This document shows, piece by piece, positions 34,971 through 45,779 of a stretch of 64,000 nt of DNA. Numbering within the stretch: position 1 is the stretch's first letter; each line of letters begins with the position of its first letter. The DNA comes from Pleomorphomonas sp. PLEO (GTDB lineage Bacteria > Pseudomonadota > Alphaproteobacteria > Rhizobiales > Pleomorphomonadaceae): the NCBI RefSeq assembly GCF_041320595.1, contig NZ_CP166625.1, positions 3,718,001-3,782,000 of the forward strand, in the 5' to 3' direction. Under the pieces are notes generated by a model, which saw only the letters and a program-made list of their open reading frames with translations, had not been told where the DNA came from and did no database searches. A program made the position numbers and the translations under genes.

Positions 34971-36122
34971 ATGGAACCGACCACCACCCCCGTGACGATG
35001 CCGTCGGCGGAAGTTCTGCAAACACCGCTGAACACCGGAGCGATCGTTTTACGTCCAGGCCAAGTGCCGGATGTCAAAAAGGAATTGGCGCGCTTCGATT
35101 TTGAGAGCATGGCGGCAAGCGACGTGCTTCGCATAGGTCTAGACGCGGAACATGCGCTGCAAAGAACGCTGGACGGCTTTCTGGCGCGGCTCGACAAGAA
35201 CACTGCTGCCAAGGTTTTCGCTCTGTTCGGCCAGCTTGAAAAGGGCATCGAAGACGCCAATCTGGCGGAAGTCCTTGATAAGATTCAAAACCCTGCGAAG
35301 CCGGGCTTCCTCGGTTCGCTTCTCAATCGCTTCAGAGGCCGACGCGCGGAGGAAATCGCCGAAGATCTGATGGTCAGCATTGGCGATCTCGTATCGGGCC
35401 GAACGAAGACATTGGCCGACGAAATGACGCGCCTTGAAAATGAGCTCGGTGGAGAGATGGGGAAACTCTTCTCCGAACTGCAGGTGCTCGACGAACTTAA
35501 ACGGGCCTATTCCAAGCATTTTGGCGAATTCACAGTGGCGGCAGCAACGGCGCGTGCCCTGCAGGACAAAGCTCGGGTATATGTCGCCGAGGAAAAGGCC
35601 AATCTGAACGCGGCTGACCCGGTGGCGCAATCGCGTTTCATGGAACTCAGCGACAAGCTGCGCCTGCTCGAAAGTCGGGCACTCGCCCTTGAAGGCACCT
35701 ACACGCGCTTGCCGGCCGACCAACTCGTCATTCAGCAGATCGAGCAGGCGGGGGTTGCCACGCTTCAGGAAACGGCCACCACAGTCTCCTCGCGCTTTGC
35801 TTCGATCAAGATGACATTGCTGTCGATCCACGGCGCCTTTGCGGTCAAAAATGTACAGCAGATCGCCGAGCGCCAAGCCAGGCTTGATGCGCAACTCACC
35901 GACCTGCGTAGCCGTGCGCTAAGGGACGTCGCCGTTAAGGCAGCGGAAGCGCCAGGCAACAACAGACTGGCTCAGACAAAGCAGATCGAACAGATCATCG
36001 CGACGACCAAGGAAATCCATGGTCTCGTCGCGGCTGCCACGGCGGCAACGGACGAAAAGTTTGAGGAAGCCCGCCGGCGCTTCGTCGCGGCACGCCAGGA
36101 ACTGGCGTCGCTATCGGCCTAA
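34971..36122 (+). CDS. TelA-like toxic anion resistance protein
   Basis: 383 residues, GGGAGGA just upstream of the ATG. It is almost all helical. The layout fits the TelA/KlaA family (PF05816): an acidic N-terminal part, a GFLGSLLNRFRGRRAEEI segment in the place of the usual lysine/arginine-rich helix, then LADEMTRLENELGGEMGKLFSELQVLDELKRAY and a helical core ending TKEIHGLVAAATAA. It is divergent, so the family is a fold-level call. In ter systems, TelA proteins occur with TerD-type and VWA proteins in tellurite resistance and related stress functions; the biochemistry is unknown. First gene of a four-gene run in which all neighbours are closely spaced. Confidence 0.72.
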   Translation: MEPTTTPVTMPSAEVLQTPLNTGAIVLRPGQVPDVKKELARFDFESMAASDVLRIGLDAEHALQRTLDGFLARLDKNTAAKVFALFGQLEKGIEDANLAEVLDKIQNPAKPGFLGSLLNRFRGRRAEEIAEDLMVSIGDLVSGRTKTLADEMTRLENELGGEMGKLFSELQVLDELKRAYSKHFGEFTVAAATARALQDKARVYVAEEKANLNAADPVAQSRFMELSDKLRLLESRALALEGTYTRLPADQLVIQQIEQAGVATLQETATTVSSRFASIKMTLLSIHGAFAVKNVQQIAERQARLDAQLTDLRSRALRDVAVKAAEAPGNNRLAQTKQIEQIIATTKEIHGLVAAATAATDEKFEEARRRFVAARQELASLSA

Positions 36123-36172
36123 CTGCACCCCATCTGCCCTCTACTCTACACTGTAAAAGGAAGTCTCAGTCT

Positions 36173-36820
36173 ATGCTGACGCTCAAGCTCGAAAAGCCCG
36201 GCGTCGCCGCGCCGAAGTTGCGGCTTTCACTCAATAAAGGTGCGCGCTTCAAGGTAACGGTCGAATGGCACTGTGACGCGGGCCATATCGATGACATCGA
36301 TGTGCATGCCCTCGAAGCTCGCAACAGTGGGGCGGGCGCCAAGGTGGCGGAACTGGATAACGTACTGTCCACTTACAACACCACGCGGATGAATCCCGGC
36401 GGCGGCGCGCTCGCAACCAATCCGGACGGCTCTTTCCAGACGCCGAGCGGCGGCCTGACCCACAGCGGCGACAAGCGCGTCGAAAATAACAGCGAGACGG
36501 TTCTGATCGATGGAGCGCGACTCCCTCACGGCGTCAATGAGGTTCCGATCCTGGTTACGGTGCACGAGACCGATCATGGTCACGACGGAGGAGCCGGGGA
36601 CGAGGAGGAAGCGGCTTTCGGCGACATCGAAGTCTGCACAATCACGCTGACCGATGAAAACGGGCGCGAGCTTGGCGCATACTCGCTGTCAGACGAATTC
36701 AAGGATTTCAACGTCGTCCAACTCGGCAGCGTTCTTCTGGGACCGAATGGTTGGGAGTATGCGGCGGTGGGTCGCGGCTTTGTCGGCAACTTCAACGACG
36801 TTCTCGCCTACTTCTCCTGA
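36173..36820 (+). CDS. TerD-domain protein
   Basis: 215 residues, AAGGAAG upstream. The TerD elements are recognisable in order: an N-terminal strand pair (LTLKLEKPGVAAPKLRLSLNKG), an acidic IDDIDVHAL in the usual DLD position, the SGDKRVENNSETVLID segment (matching the SGDNxTG...DE part), then the tail EFKDFNVVQLGSVLLGPNGWEYAAVGRGF. TerD proteins bind Ca2+ through acidic loops and act with TerA/B/C and VWA proteins in tellurite, phage and colicin resistance. An extra histidine/acidic loop (HETDHGHDGGAGDEEE) lies near residues 134-150. The next gene starts 2 nt after the stop. Confidence 0.75.
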   Translation: MLTLKLEKPGVAAPKLRLSLNKGARFKVTVEWHCDAGHIDDIDVHALEARNSGAGAKVAELDNVLSTYNTTRMNPGGGALATNPDGSFQTPSGGLTHSGDKRVENNSETVLIDGARLPHGVNEVPILVTVHETDHGHDGGAGDEEEAAFGDIEVCTITLTDENGRELGAYSLSDEFKDFNVVQLGSVLLGPNGWEYAAVGRGFVGNFNDVLAYFS

Positions 36821-36822
36821 TC

Positions 36823-37899
36823 ATGACGTCCGAAGACGAGGCTCCATCCGACAAGAAGGAAAAGGAAAAGGACGCACCGGCTGGCGTGCGCCCGACCGTT
36901 ATCGCAGAACTCCGTGCGCGCAAGGAACCGACTACCCCGAAGCCATCCCAGCCCGGCGTTCTTCGCCCCACGGTGATTGGCAGGGCTGAAGAACCGCGAG
37001 CTGCCAGATCGAAGCAAACAAAGTCTCGTCCTTCGACGCCCAACACTAATTTTGTCGTTGCTCCCACGGCAATCCCTGGAGATGAACGCAAGCGGATTGT
37101 AGTTGCCGCGGACGACTTGCGGGACCTGTCACCACAGGCAGGTTCGCATGTCATCGATCAGGCGCTTCGTATCATTGGATCATTTCCGGCAGAGAGTGCG
37201 AACGAGCGACAGATCGTGCTTTGGGGGCATGATGCCCAGCAGCGTTATGGCGGGCTGGTGTCGCGCGCAGTTGATCTATCGCAGGCGCAGGTGCTGGTCA
37301 GGACCGCCGGATATCTTCGCCGGATGGCCGAATTGCTCGGAGCGATCGACATTGAGGCAGCTTCCGGTGCCGGATCGGATGGTGGAATCCTGGTTCGGGC
37401 ATTGCGGCGTGCGAATGCCAGGATCGACACGATCGAGGAATTGGAGCGCGCGCGCGTCGAGATCAACCAGCTCGTCGGGCTGACGGGTGCGGCGCTCGAA
37501 GAATTGCTCTCCCTTCGAGAGGCGTTGGGACGGCTCGACGATGAAATTGGCGAGACGGCAAATGCGATCGAAGCAGCGGCGTTAGCGGCGCAGTTTCTAT
37601 CAAATTATTTCCTAGGCAAGCGAGAGGAGCTGTCGCGACGTTTCCTGGAACGTTCGATGAGCTTGACGCAAAGTCTGGCCCAGCTCCGCGGCAATGCGTC
37701 CGTTGCCTCCGTGCAAGCCGAGCAACCGCTTCGTCTCATCGCGGCTATTCAGAGCGTAGTGCTTGTCTCGCTTCCCGACCTTCTCAGCAGCTTTGCCGCT
37801 TTAAACACCCTGGCGCGGAGCGGCGGCCGGCCAACCCGTACGGAAGCCGGCGAAATAGCGTTCCGGCTGCGCGATGTTCTTCAGAATCTCAAGGCTTGA
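36823..37899 (+). CDS. Uncharacterised ter-cassette protein with RPTVI repeats
   Basis: 358 residues from the ATG at 36823, 2 nt after the TerD-like stop. I do not recognise the family. The first 80 or so residues are charged and probably unfolded. They carry two exact copies of RPTVI (after GV and after VL) and a looser third (VAPTAIPG), about 30 to 35 residues apart. The rest, from about residue 88, is all-helical with regular heptad-like leucines (LLSLREALGRLDDEIGETANAIEAAALAA) and no signal or membrane segment. It is always read between TerD-like and VWA genes here, so it is probably a scaffold or partner. Any function is inference. Confidence 0.7.
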   Translation: MTSEDEAPSDKKEKEKDAPAGVRPTVIAELRARKEPTTPKPSQPGVLRPTVIGRAEEPRAARSKQTKSRPSTPNTNFVVAPTAIPGDERKRIVVAADDLRDLSPQAGSHVIDQALRIIGSFPAESANERQIVLWGHDAQQRYGGLVSRAVDLSQAQVLVRTAGYLRRMAELLGAIDIEAASGAGSDGGILVRALRRANARIDTIEELERARVEINQLVGLTGAALEELLSLREALGRLDDEIGETANAIEAAALAAQFLSNYFLGKREELSRRFLERSMSLTQSLAQLRGNASVASVQAEQPLRLIAAIQSVVLVSLPDLLSSFAALNTLARSGGRPTRTEAGEIAFRLRDVLQNLKA

Positions 37900-37908
37900 G
37901 GAGTTAAT

Positions 37909-38658
37909 ATGGTTCTGCAACTCAATCTCCAGAAGTCGGCGAAATCCTTGCGTCTTTCGCTCGACAAGGCCGGTGTGAGGCCGGATTTCAAAGCCGACTT
38001 GATCTTCGACTTGGATGTCTCCGGCTCTTTCGAGCACGAGCATGAGGAAGGGACCACCAGCAAGCTGATCGCGCGCTTGGTTCCCTATGGCATGGTGCTC
38101 GACCCCGACGGCCAGATGGACGTATTCACGTTCAGCCATGGCCAAGGGAGCGTGCATCATGTCGGCACAGTCACTCCGGACAATTGCGAGGACTATGTCA
38201 TTCGCAACGTGTTCGGCATGGTACCGGGCTGGGGTGGTGGCACCACCTATAGCCATGTGCTTGAAGCCAATCTTCGTCACTTCGGTTGGTTGCCTATGGA
38301 AGCCGGTGGCTGGTTGAGCCGCTTCTTGTTTGGGGCATCGAAACCCGACCACAAAGAAAAGAAGCGCTCGATCATTATCTTCGTGACGGACGGCGAGAAC
38401 GAACCTGCCGATCACGCTCGCGCAACACGCATTCTGGAGGAATCCCAAGAGCGCGGAGATCAGGTTTATTTCCTGTTTGTCGGCGCCTGCGAGCACGAAG
38501 GTGTGGACTTCGAATTCCTGCAAGAGATAGCCGGTCGATTCCGCAACACTGGGCTAGTCATCATCCGTGACCTCGACTCATTCGTCGATTTGTCGGACGA
38601 GCAACTGAACGAACGCCTGCTTGGCCCCGAATTGCTCGAATGGCTGAAGCGGGTTTGA
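37909..38658 (+). CDS. VWA-domain protein, TerF/TerY-like
   Basis: 249 residues, AGGAG upstream. A von Willebrand factor A domain with a complete MIDAS: DLDVSGSF (DxSxS), GGTTYSHV (threonine), and FVTDGEN (aspartate). It is therefore likely to bind a divalent metal and a partner. The first 25 residues (VLQLNLQKSAKSLRLSLDK) resemble the start of the neighbouring TerD-like protein, recalling TerF, in which TerD-like and VWA parts are joined. It ends the four-gene cassette. No membrane anchor is visible. Confidence 0.8.
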   Translation: MVLQLNLQKSAKSLRLSLDKAGVRPDFKADLIFDLDVSGSFEHEHEEGTTSKLIARLVPYGMVLDPDGQMDVFTFSHGQGSVHHVGTVTPDNCEDYVIRNVFGMVPGWGGGTTYSHVLEANLRHFGWLPMEAGGWLSRFLFGASKPDHKEKKRSIIIFVTDGENEPADHARATRILEESQERGDQVYFLFVGACEHEGVDFEFLQEIAGRFRNTGLVIIRDLDSFVDLSDEQLNERLLGPELLEWLKRV

Positions 38659-38882
38659 GGCATCAGGCGAAAACTCGCCGGGCACGCTCGTTCGGCAAGC
38701 AATCGCCGGTGTTGGTATTCTTCACTCCCAATCACCGGACGTTCGGCAAGGAACCGCGCGCTTTTGCAGAGCTAAGCGACTAGACGCCATGGGCCGGTCA
38801 TAAGCCGGCCTATAATGCCAATGGAAACCATACATAGCCGTAGACGTTGTTGGATGGCGATCGCTTGATGGGAGCCTAGACG

Positions 38883-39584
38883 ATGTCCGATTATGATCTC
38901 TACTATTGGTCCGTTCCCTTCCGGGGGCAATTCGTGCGAGCCGTGCTTACCTACGCCGGAAAAAGCTGGACCGAAGGCGGCGATGCGGCGATTTCGGATT
39001 TGATGAGTGGACCGGTGAAGCGGATGCCGGTTCCTTTCATGGGGCCGCCTCTGCTCATCGACAAGAAGGCAGACTTTGCCATCGCTGAAATGCCGGCCAT
39101 CGTCCTCTATCTTGGCGAGACGTTGGATCTTCTGCCAAACACCGCCGCACTCCGTGCCATGACCATGAAGGTCGTAAATGACGCCAATGACGTGATCGAC
39201 GAAATCACCCTGGATGGCGGGCGCGAGATGTGGACGGAAAAGAGTTGGCGGGATTTTATTCCGCGTCTCAAGAAGTGGATGTCGCTTTGGGAGGAAACCG
39301 GCGTGCGCCACGGCCTGAAAGCGGATTCGGGATTTCTGCTCGGCGGCGAGAAACCGGGCATCGCCGACGTCGTGACCGCCACCCTTTGGTCGACCATGGC
39401 CGAGCGCTTCGACACGATCGGAAAGATCCTTGAAGAAAGCGCGCCTCTGACCGCAGATCTGACGCGGCGGGTTGCCGCCTTACCGTCCCTCAAGGCGTTG
39501 GCCGCTAAAGCGCGACAAGACTACGGCGATGCCTATTGTGGCGGCCAGATCGAGGCCTCTCTCCGGAAGGTTCTGAAGGCTTAG
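38883..39584 (+). CDS. Glutathione S-transferase family protein
   Basis: 233 residues. The N-terminal thioredoxin-like domain starts YDLYYWSVPFRGQFVRAVLTYAG, and the glutathione-binding strand is FAIAEMPAIVLYLGE (normally QSxAI, here EMPAI). The all-helical C-terminal domain has GGEKPGIADVVTATLWSTM. The Tyr or Ser used for thiol activation is not obvious at the first turn, though Ser/Tyr of YYWS are candidates. A cytosolic conjugating or peroxidase-type GST; the substrate is unknown. It lies 224 nt after the ter-like cassette, so I do not assume it belongs to it. GGGAG lies upstream. Confidence 0.82.
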   Translation: MSDYDLYYWSVPFRGQFVRAVLTYAGKSWTEGGDAAISDLMSGPVKRMPVPFMGPPLLIDKKADFAIAEMPAIVLYLGETLDLLPNTAALRAMTMKVVNDANDVIDEITLDGGREMWTEKSWRDFIPRLKKWMSLWEETGVRHGLKADSGFLLGGEKPGIADVVTATLWSTMAERFDTIGKILEESAPLTADLTRRVAALPSLKALAAKARQDYGDAYCGGQIEASLRKVLKA

Positions 39585-39705
39585 CCGTCTTGTCGGCGGC
39601 CCGAAGTTAGAGATGAAGTGCGAGGTCGGCCAAGCGGTCGTTCCCGCGCTCCTCTTAATCGGAAAGGCGCCGTCACCCTTTAGGAGCGTGCGCCCATCGA
39701 GAGAC

Positions 39706-40021
39706 TTAGCCGTCTCGGTCAAGCGTAAAAGCTATCTCATAAAGGCCGGGGTGCGCCTCGCCGTAGGCTTTGTTTCTTTGGATCAGACCACGGCCCACCA
39801 GGTGCTTGATGACGCGACGGGCAGCGTCTTCGTCGGCGCTTTGCGCATAATTGACGACGCGCGTTCCGTCCAGGCTGCGGTGCAGACTGGCCGATATCCA
39901 ACCATCAACCTCGCGAGCAGCCTTGGCCAGATAGTCGATCAGCGGACCCTGCCCGCCGTCGGGAACGGCAAAAAACATTGATCTGGGTGATGAGCGGCTA
40001 ATGGGCCTGGATAACTGGCAT
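39706..40021 (-). pseudogene. Broken antibiotic-biosynthesis-monooxygenase (ABM) family gene
   Basis: The open frame from 39978 gives 90 residues, FAVPDGGQGPLIDYLAKAAREVDGW and then ISASLHRSLDGTRVVNYAQ, the ABM core. The ABM start is missing from it. Upstream, an ATG at 40021 has a GGAG at good distance and reads MPVIQAH, a TAG at 40000-39998, then PLITQINVF. Its last residues are the normal first ABM strand, in another frame. Six A (39970-39975) lie at the junction; one base fewer would join NVF directly to AVPDGGQ. So the native gene has an amber stop at codon 8 and a +1 slip in the homopolymer. It is probably dead, or expresses a shortened protein. Confidence 0.6.
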
Positions 40022-40274
40022 TTTTTTGCACTCCATAATGAGCGCGAGCCGCCGCGCTTGCCGCGTACCGATAGACCTTTGAGCGCACGCCAAGCCGCAG
40101 CGAAACTCGCCGTTGCTTGTCGCGGGTTCCCCCCAAAGGTGACGCGGAGCCTCTCAAGCCTGAGAAGGGAGCGGGCTTACCGATGCCGCTCAGGTCCTTT
40201 TCGACAGGGGCAAGTGTATGTTGGAAATCCGCAGGGTCAACCACGCTATGGGATCGGCCGTCGCACCGGTGGGA

Positions 40275-40679
40275 TTATACCGATAGTTCGGCCGCATCCG
40301 CCGTGCCATCGGCCCCCGGACGATTGGTTGCCCAGGTGAGCAGTGCGTCGAGCGCCGGACACAAGGCCTGCCCCCAATCCGTGAGAGCATACTCGACCTT
40401 CGGTGGCACCTGGTGATGTACGATACGGCGGACAATTCCGTCCCCCTCCATCTGCCGGAGCTGCTGGATCAGCATTTTCTGGGAAATTCCAGGAATGGCG
40501 CGTTCCAGGTCGGAGAAGCGCATGATCCGGCCGCCGAACAGATGGAACAGGATCACCAGCTTCCATCGGCCCTCCAGCAATTTCAGGGCTTGTTCGACAC
40601 CTTCCGCAGCCGTCTCTCGCGTGTAGGCGTGAGGCTTACTTTCAGGTGAGTACCTAACTTTTTCGTGCGTTCTTGTCAT
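40275..40679 (-). CDS. HxlR-family transcriptional regulator
   Basis: 134 residues. The HxlR winged helix is clear: ALKLLEGRWKLVILFHLFGG, MRFSDLERAIPGISQKMLIQQLRQMEGDGIVRR and YALTDWGQAL. Such regulators sense reactive carbonyl or quinone compounds or act as simple repressors. No strong ribosome-binding site precedes the ATG at 40679, so a start nearer the EGVEQALKLLEG part is possible. It is divergent from the SnoaL/SDR pair, which it probably controls. The 76-nt region between is short and an AGGT/ACCT dyad lies at the start of its coding region. Confidence 0.88.
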   Translation of the reverse strand: MTRTHEKVRYSPESKPHAYTRETAAEGVEQALKLLEGRWKLVILFHLFGGRIMRFSDLERAIPGISQKMLIQQLRQMEGDGIVRRIVHHQVPPKVEYALTDWGQALCPALDALLTWATNRPGADGTADAAELSV

Positions 40680-40755
40680 TTGGTAAGTCTACAGCCATTT
40701 TCCGGGTCAGGCAATCCGATGGCCGGATGAAACGCCCTACCAGAGGAAGAACAAT

Positions 40756-41079
40756 ATGATCAATTTTCCAACACCGATAGCCGCTTACTTCATTGCCGAT
40801 GCCAAGAACGGCGATGCAATGGCGCAATGCTTCACCGATACCGGTGTCGTTAAAGATGAAGGTCATACCTATACGGGGCGGGAAGCCATTCGAGCATGGA
40901 AAGCCGAGGCGTCGTCGAAATACAGCTATGTCAGCGAACCCCAGGCAATCGGCACCGATGGCGCACGAACGGTCGTCACGAGCCGGCTAACCGGTAACTT
41001 CCCGGGCAGCCCAGTGGACCTGCGTTTCTTTTTCCTCCTCGATGGCGACAAGATCTCCGAGTTGGAGATCACTCTATGA
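40756..41079 (+). CDS. SnoaL-like / NTF2-fold protein
   Basis: 107 residues. The single domain fits the SnoaL-like (NTF2) fold: helix [35 protein letters not shown], then strands ending [23 protein letters not shown] lies before the ATG. Members are small isomerases, hydrolases or binding proteins; this one has no assignable reaction. Its stop overlaps the SDR start (ATGA), so it is coupled to that gene. Confidence 0.85.
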   Translation: MINFPTPIAAYFIADAKNGDAMAQCFTDTGVVKDEGHTYTGREAIRAWKAEASSKYSYVSEPQAIGTDGARTVVTSRLTGNFPGSPVDLRFFFLLDGDKISELEITL

Positions 41080-41858
41080 GTTTCGATCTCCAACTTGCCG
41101 GCCGTCGCGCATTGGTCACGGCCGGGACGAAGGGGGTCGGCGCAGCCGTGGTCGGCACCCTCGCAGCGGCCGGCGTCAAGGTTGTCGGAACGGCGCGAAC
41201 GGTTCCGAACGACCCGCCTGAAGGCGTTCAATACATTGCCGCCGATCTTTCCAAGGCAGATGGCTGCGACACCGTCGTCAAGGGCGTTGTCGAGCGCCTG
41301 GGCGGAGTTGATATTATCGTCAATGTCTTAGGTGGCTCGTCGGCGCCGCCCGGCGGCTTTGCGGTATTAACCGACGACATTTGGTCCAGGGAGCTCGATC
41401 TCAACCTCATGCCGGCGGTGCGCCTCGATCGGGCGTTCCTGCCGTCGATGATCAAGCAGGGATCCGGCGTCATCGTTCACGTCACCTCGATCCAGCACGA
41501 GCTGCCATTGCCCGACTCCACGACGGCCTACGCTGCCGCAAAAGCTGCCCTTTCCACCTACAGCAAGAGCCTCTCCAAGGAGGTGACCCCCAAGGGCATT
41601 CGGGTTGTTCGCGTTTCGCCAGGCTGGATCGAAACCGAGGCAGCGGTCGCGCTGGCCGAGCGTTTGGCGGCCAATGCCGGAACCGACTACGAGGGCGGCC
41701 AGAAGATCATCATGAACGCGCTCGGCGGCATCCCGCTCGGCCGGCCGGTCAAGCCGCAGGAGGTGGCCGACCTCATCGCCTTTCTGGTGTCGCCGCGTGC
41801 CGGCGCGATTACGGGAACAGAATTCACCATTGATGGCGGCACGGTTCCCACCGCTTAG
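41076..41858 (+). CDS. Short-chain dehydrogenase/reductase (SDR)
   Basis: 260 residues of the classical SDR fold. The nucleotide site reads [12 protein letters not shown], which fits TGxxxGxG with Thr/Ala-type variation. The catalytic set is the serine of [10 protein letters not shown] and Y152-x-x-x-K156 in AYAAAKAAL. The C-terminal [13 protein letters not shown] is typical. It overlaps the SnoaL-like gene by 4 nt and is divergent from the HxlR regulator, so the three probably handle an electrophilic or carbonyl compound. Cytoplasmic, NAD(P)-dependent; the substrate is not known. Confidence 0.92.
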   Translation: MSFDLQLAGRRALVTAGTKGVGAAVVGTLAAAGVKVVGTARTVPNDPPEGVQYIAADLSKADGCDTVVKGVVERLGGVDIIVNVLGGSSAPPGGFAVLTDDIWSRELDLNLMPAVRLDRAFLPSMIKQGSGVIVHVTSIQHELPLPDSTTAYAAAKAALSTYSKSLSKEVTPKGIRVVRVSPGWIETEAAVALAERLAANAGTDYEGGQKIIMNALGGIPLGRPVKPQEVADLIAFLVSPRAGAITGTEFTIDGGTVPTA

Positions 41859-41918
41859 CCTTCGGCGCCACGCATTTGAGGATCAGTCTCAAAGCCAATC
41901 AAGCGTCGAATCTCCCCT

Positions 41919-43787
<1,869 letters not shown>

Positions 43788-43943
43788 CTCAGCGCGAAGA
43801 CCTCGACGAATGCGTTGAACCCAGCACAGGTCAGGAAGCCTGTGAAATGAAAAAGCTGGGGTCGCCAGAACCGATCAGGAGCGATGGGAAGCGTAACGCC
43901 GAGTGCCCTCATCGCTATCCCCGACCCTTCTTCACCAACCCCG

Positions 43944-45572
43944 CTAACCGCCAGGGTGAAGACCCGGTGCTTCCTGGCCCGTCCGGGCTACATATTCGGT
44001 GTAGCCACCGCCGAACTGATGGATGCCCTCGGGCGTCAGTTCCAGCACGCGATTTGAGAGGGCCGCCAGGAAGTGGCGATCATGCGACACGAACAGCATG
44101 GTGCCCTCGAATGTCGAGAGTGCAGCGACCAGCATTTCCTTCGTCGCCATGTCCAGATGGTTGGTCGGTTCGTCGAGCACCAGGAAGTTCGGCGGGTCGT
44201 ACAGCATCTTGGCCATGACCAGCCGCGCCTTCTCGCCGCCGGAGAGTACGCGGCAGGGCTTCTCGACATCGTCGCCGGAGAAGCCGAAGCAACCGGCGAG
44301 GGTGCGCAGAGCGCCTTGTCCAGCTTGCGGGAAGGAACCGTCCAGCGAGGCGAAAACCGTCTCGTCACCGTCCAGCAAATCCATGGAATGCTGCGCGAAA
44401 TAGCCCATCTTGACGCTGCTGCCTATGGTCACCGCGCCTTCGTCCGGCTCGGTCGCGCCGGCCACCAGTTTCAGCAGCGTGGACTTCCCGGCGCCATTGG
44501 CGCCCAGCACGCACCAGCGTTCCTTGCGCCGCAGCTTGAAATCGAACCCCGCGTAGATCGGCGTGCCGCCATAGCCCTTATGCACGTTGCTGAAGTTCGC
44601 CACATCCTCCCCGGAGCGTGGCGGTGTGCGGAACTCAAACTGGATGGACTGGCGTCGTCTGGGCGGCTCGACCCGTTCGATCTTGTCCAGCTTCTTCACG
44701 CGGCTTTGAACCTGTGCCGCATGCGAGGCGCGCGCCTTGAAGCGCTCGATGAACTTGATCTCCTTGGCAAGCATCGCCTGCTGACGCTCGAATTGCGCCT
44801 GACGCTGCGTCTCGCCCAGCGCCCGCTGCTGTTCGTAGAAATCGAAATCGCCCGAATAAGTCGTGAGCGACCCACCATCGATCTCCACGACCTTGCCGAC
44901 GATGCGGTTCATGAAGGCGCGGTCATGCGAGGTCATCAGCAAGGCGCCGTCATAGCCTTTGAGAAAAGCCTCCAGCCAGATCAGGCTTTCAAGATCAAGA
45001 TGGTTGCTGGGCTCGTCCAGCAACATGCCATCGGGCCGCATCAGCAGGATGCGGGCGAGCGCCACGCGCATCTTCCAGCCGCCGGAAAGAAGACTGACAT
45101 CGCCGTCCATGCGTTCCTGGCTGAAGCTCAAGCCGGCGAGCACCCCGCGCGCTCGCGCATCCAGCGCATAGCCATCCAGTTCCTCGAAGCGCCCCTGCAC
45201 GTCGCCATAGCGCTCGATAATGGCGTCCATCTCGCCGGCCTGATCCGGGTCGACCATGGCCGCCTCGAGCTTGGCCATTTCGGCGGCGAGCGCACTCACC
45301 GGCCCAACGCCATCCATCACCGCCTCAACGGCACTTTGGCCGGACATTTCGCCGACATCCTGGCTGAAATAGCCGATCGTCATGCCGGCATCGATCGATA
45401 CCTGGCCATCGTCGGGCCGATCCTCACCGACGATCATCCGGAACAGCGTCGTCTTGCCGGCGCCATTCGGCCCGACAAGTCCAACCTTCTCTCCTTTCAG
45501 AATACCCATCGACGCGTCGATAAACAGGATCTGATGGCCGTTTTGCTTACTGATGTTATCGAGACGAATCAT
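43944..45572 (-). CDS. ABC-F family ATPase
   Basis: 542 residues from the ATG at 45572 (MIRLDNISKQNG); the frame opens earlier but the family begins here. Two ABC domains in one chain without membrane parts: Walker A GPNGAGKTT and GANGAGKST, signatures LSGGWKMRVALAR and LSGGEKARLVMAK, Walker B GMLLDEPSNHLD and FLVLDEPTNHLD. The linker is about 70 residues and basic (RRRQSIQFEF) as in ABC-F proteins, which act on ribosomes. It lies closest to the Uup/YheS-type Gram-negative branch, without an evident arm insert. A role in translation repair or antibiotic protection is likely; the exact target is unknown. Confidence 0.92.
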   Translation of the reverse strand: MIRLDNISKQNGHQILFIDASMGILKGEKVGLVGPNGAGKTTLFRMIVGEDRPDDGQVSIDAGMTIGYFSQDVGEMSGQSAVEAVMDGVGPVSALAAEMAKLEAAMVDPDQAGEMDAIIERYGDVQGRFEELDGYALDARARGVLAGLSFSQERMDGDVSLLSGGWKMRVALARILLMRPDGMLLDEPSNHLDLESLIWLEAFLKGYDGALLMTSHDRAFMNRIVGKVVEIDGGSLTTYSGDFDFYEQQRALGETQRQAQFERQQAMLAKEIKFIERFKARASHAAQVQSRVKKLDKIERVEPPRRRQSIQFEFRTPPRSGEDVANFSNVHKGYGGTPIYAGFDFKLRRKERWCVLGANGAGKSTLLKLVAGATEPDEGAVTIGSSVKMGYFAQHSMDLLDGDETVFASLDGSFPQAGQGALRTLAGCFGFSGDDVEKPCRVLSGGEKARLVMAKMLYDPPNFLVLDEPTNHLDMATKEMLVAALSTFEGTMLFVSHDRHFLAALSNRVLELTPEGIHQFGGGYTEYVARTGQEAPGLHPGG

Positions 45573-45779
45573 GGAGCCCGTGTTGACTGGAAGAGGAGTG
45601 GAAGGGAGAAGTGACAGCGACGGTAGCTGCGCAGCAAAGCGAACTATCAACCAAATCGACGGTCGAAGTTATTGATTGGTCGAACAAAGCTCATACAATG
45701 CATCTAGTCTGACTTGAATTGTTGGTTCCAACTCTCATCATCCAGCGTCATCGTCACGGCAATTGACCTAGGCCAGCCC

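Noticed and set aside
34774-35025. Small minus-strand gene in the gap before the TelA-like gene
   Set aside because: No ribosome-binding site, no family resemblance, and it overlaps the TelA-like start.
38659-38882. Direct repeat CGTTCGGCAAG (two copies) and a GGCCGG hairpin after the VWA gene as an attachment site
   Set aside because: The repeats are short, close together and not linked to any integrase. They are more likely part of ordinary transcription-end structure.
44073-45614. Long plus-strand open frame (513 codons) across the ABC-F gene
   Set aside because: Antisense to a complete ABC-F ATPase; no family resemblance.
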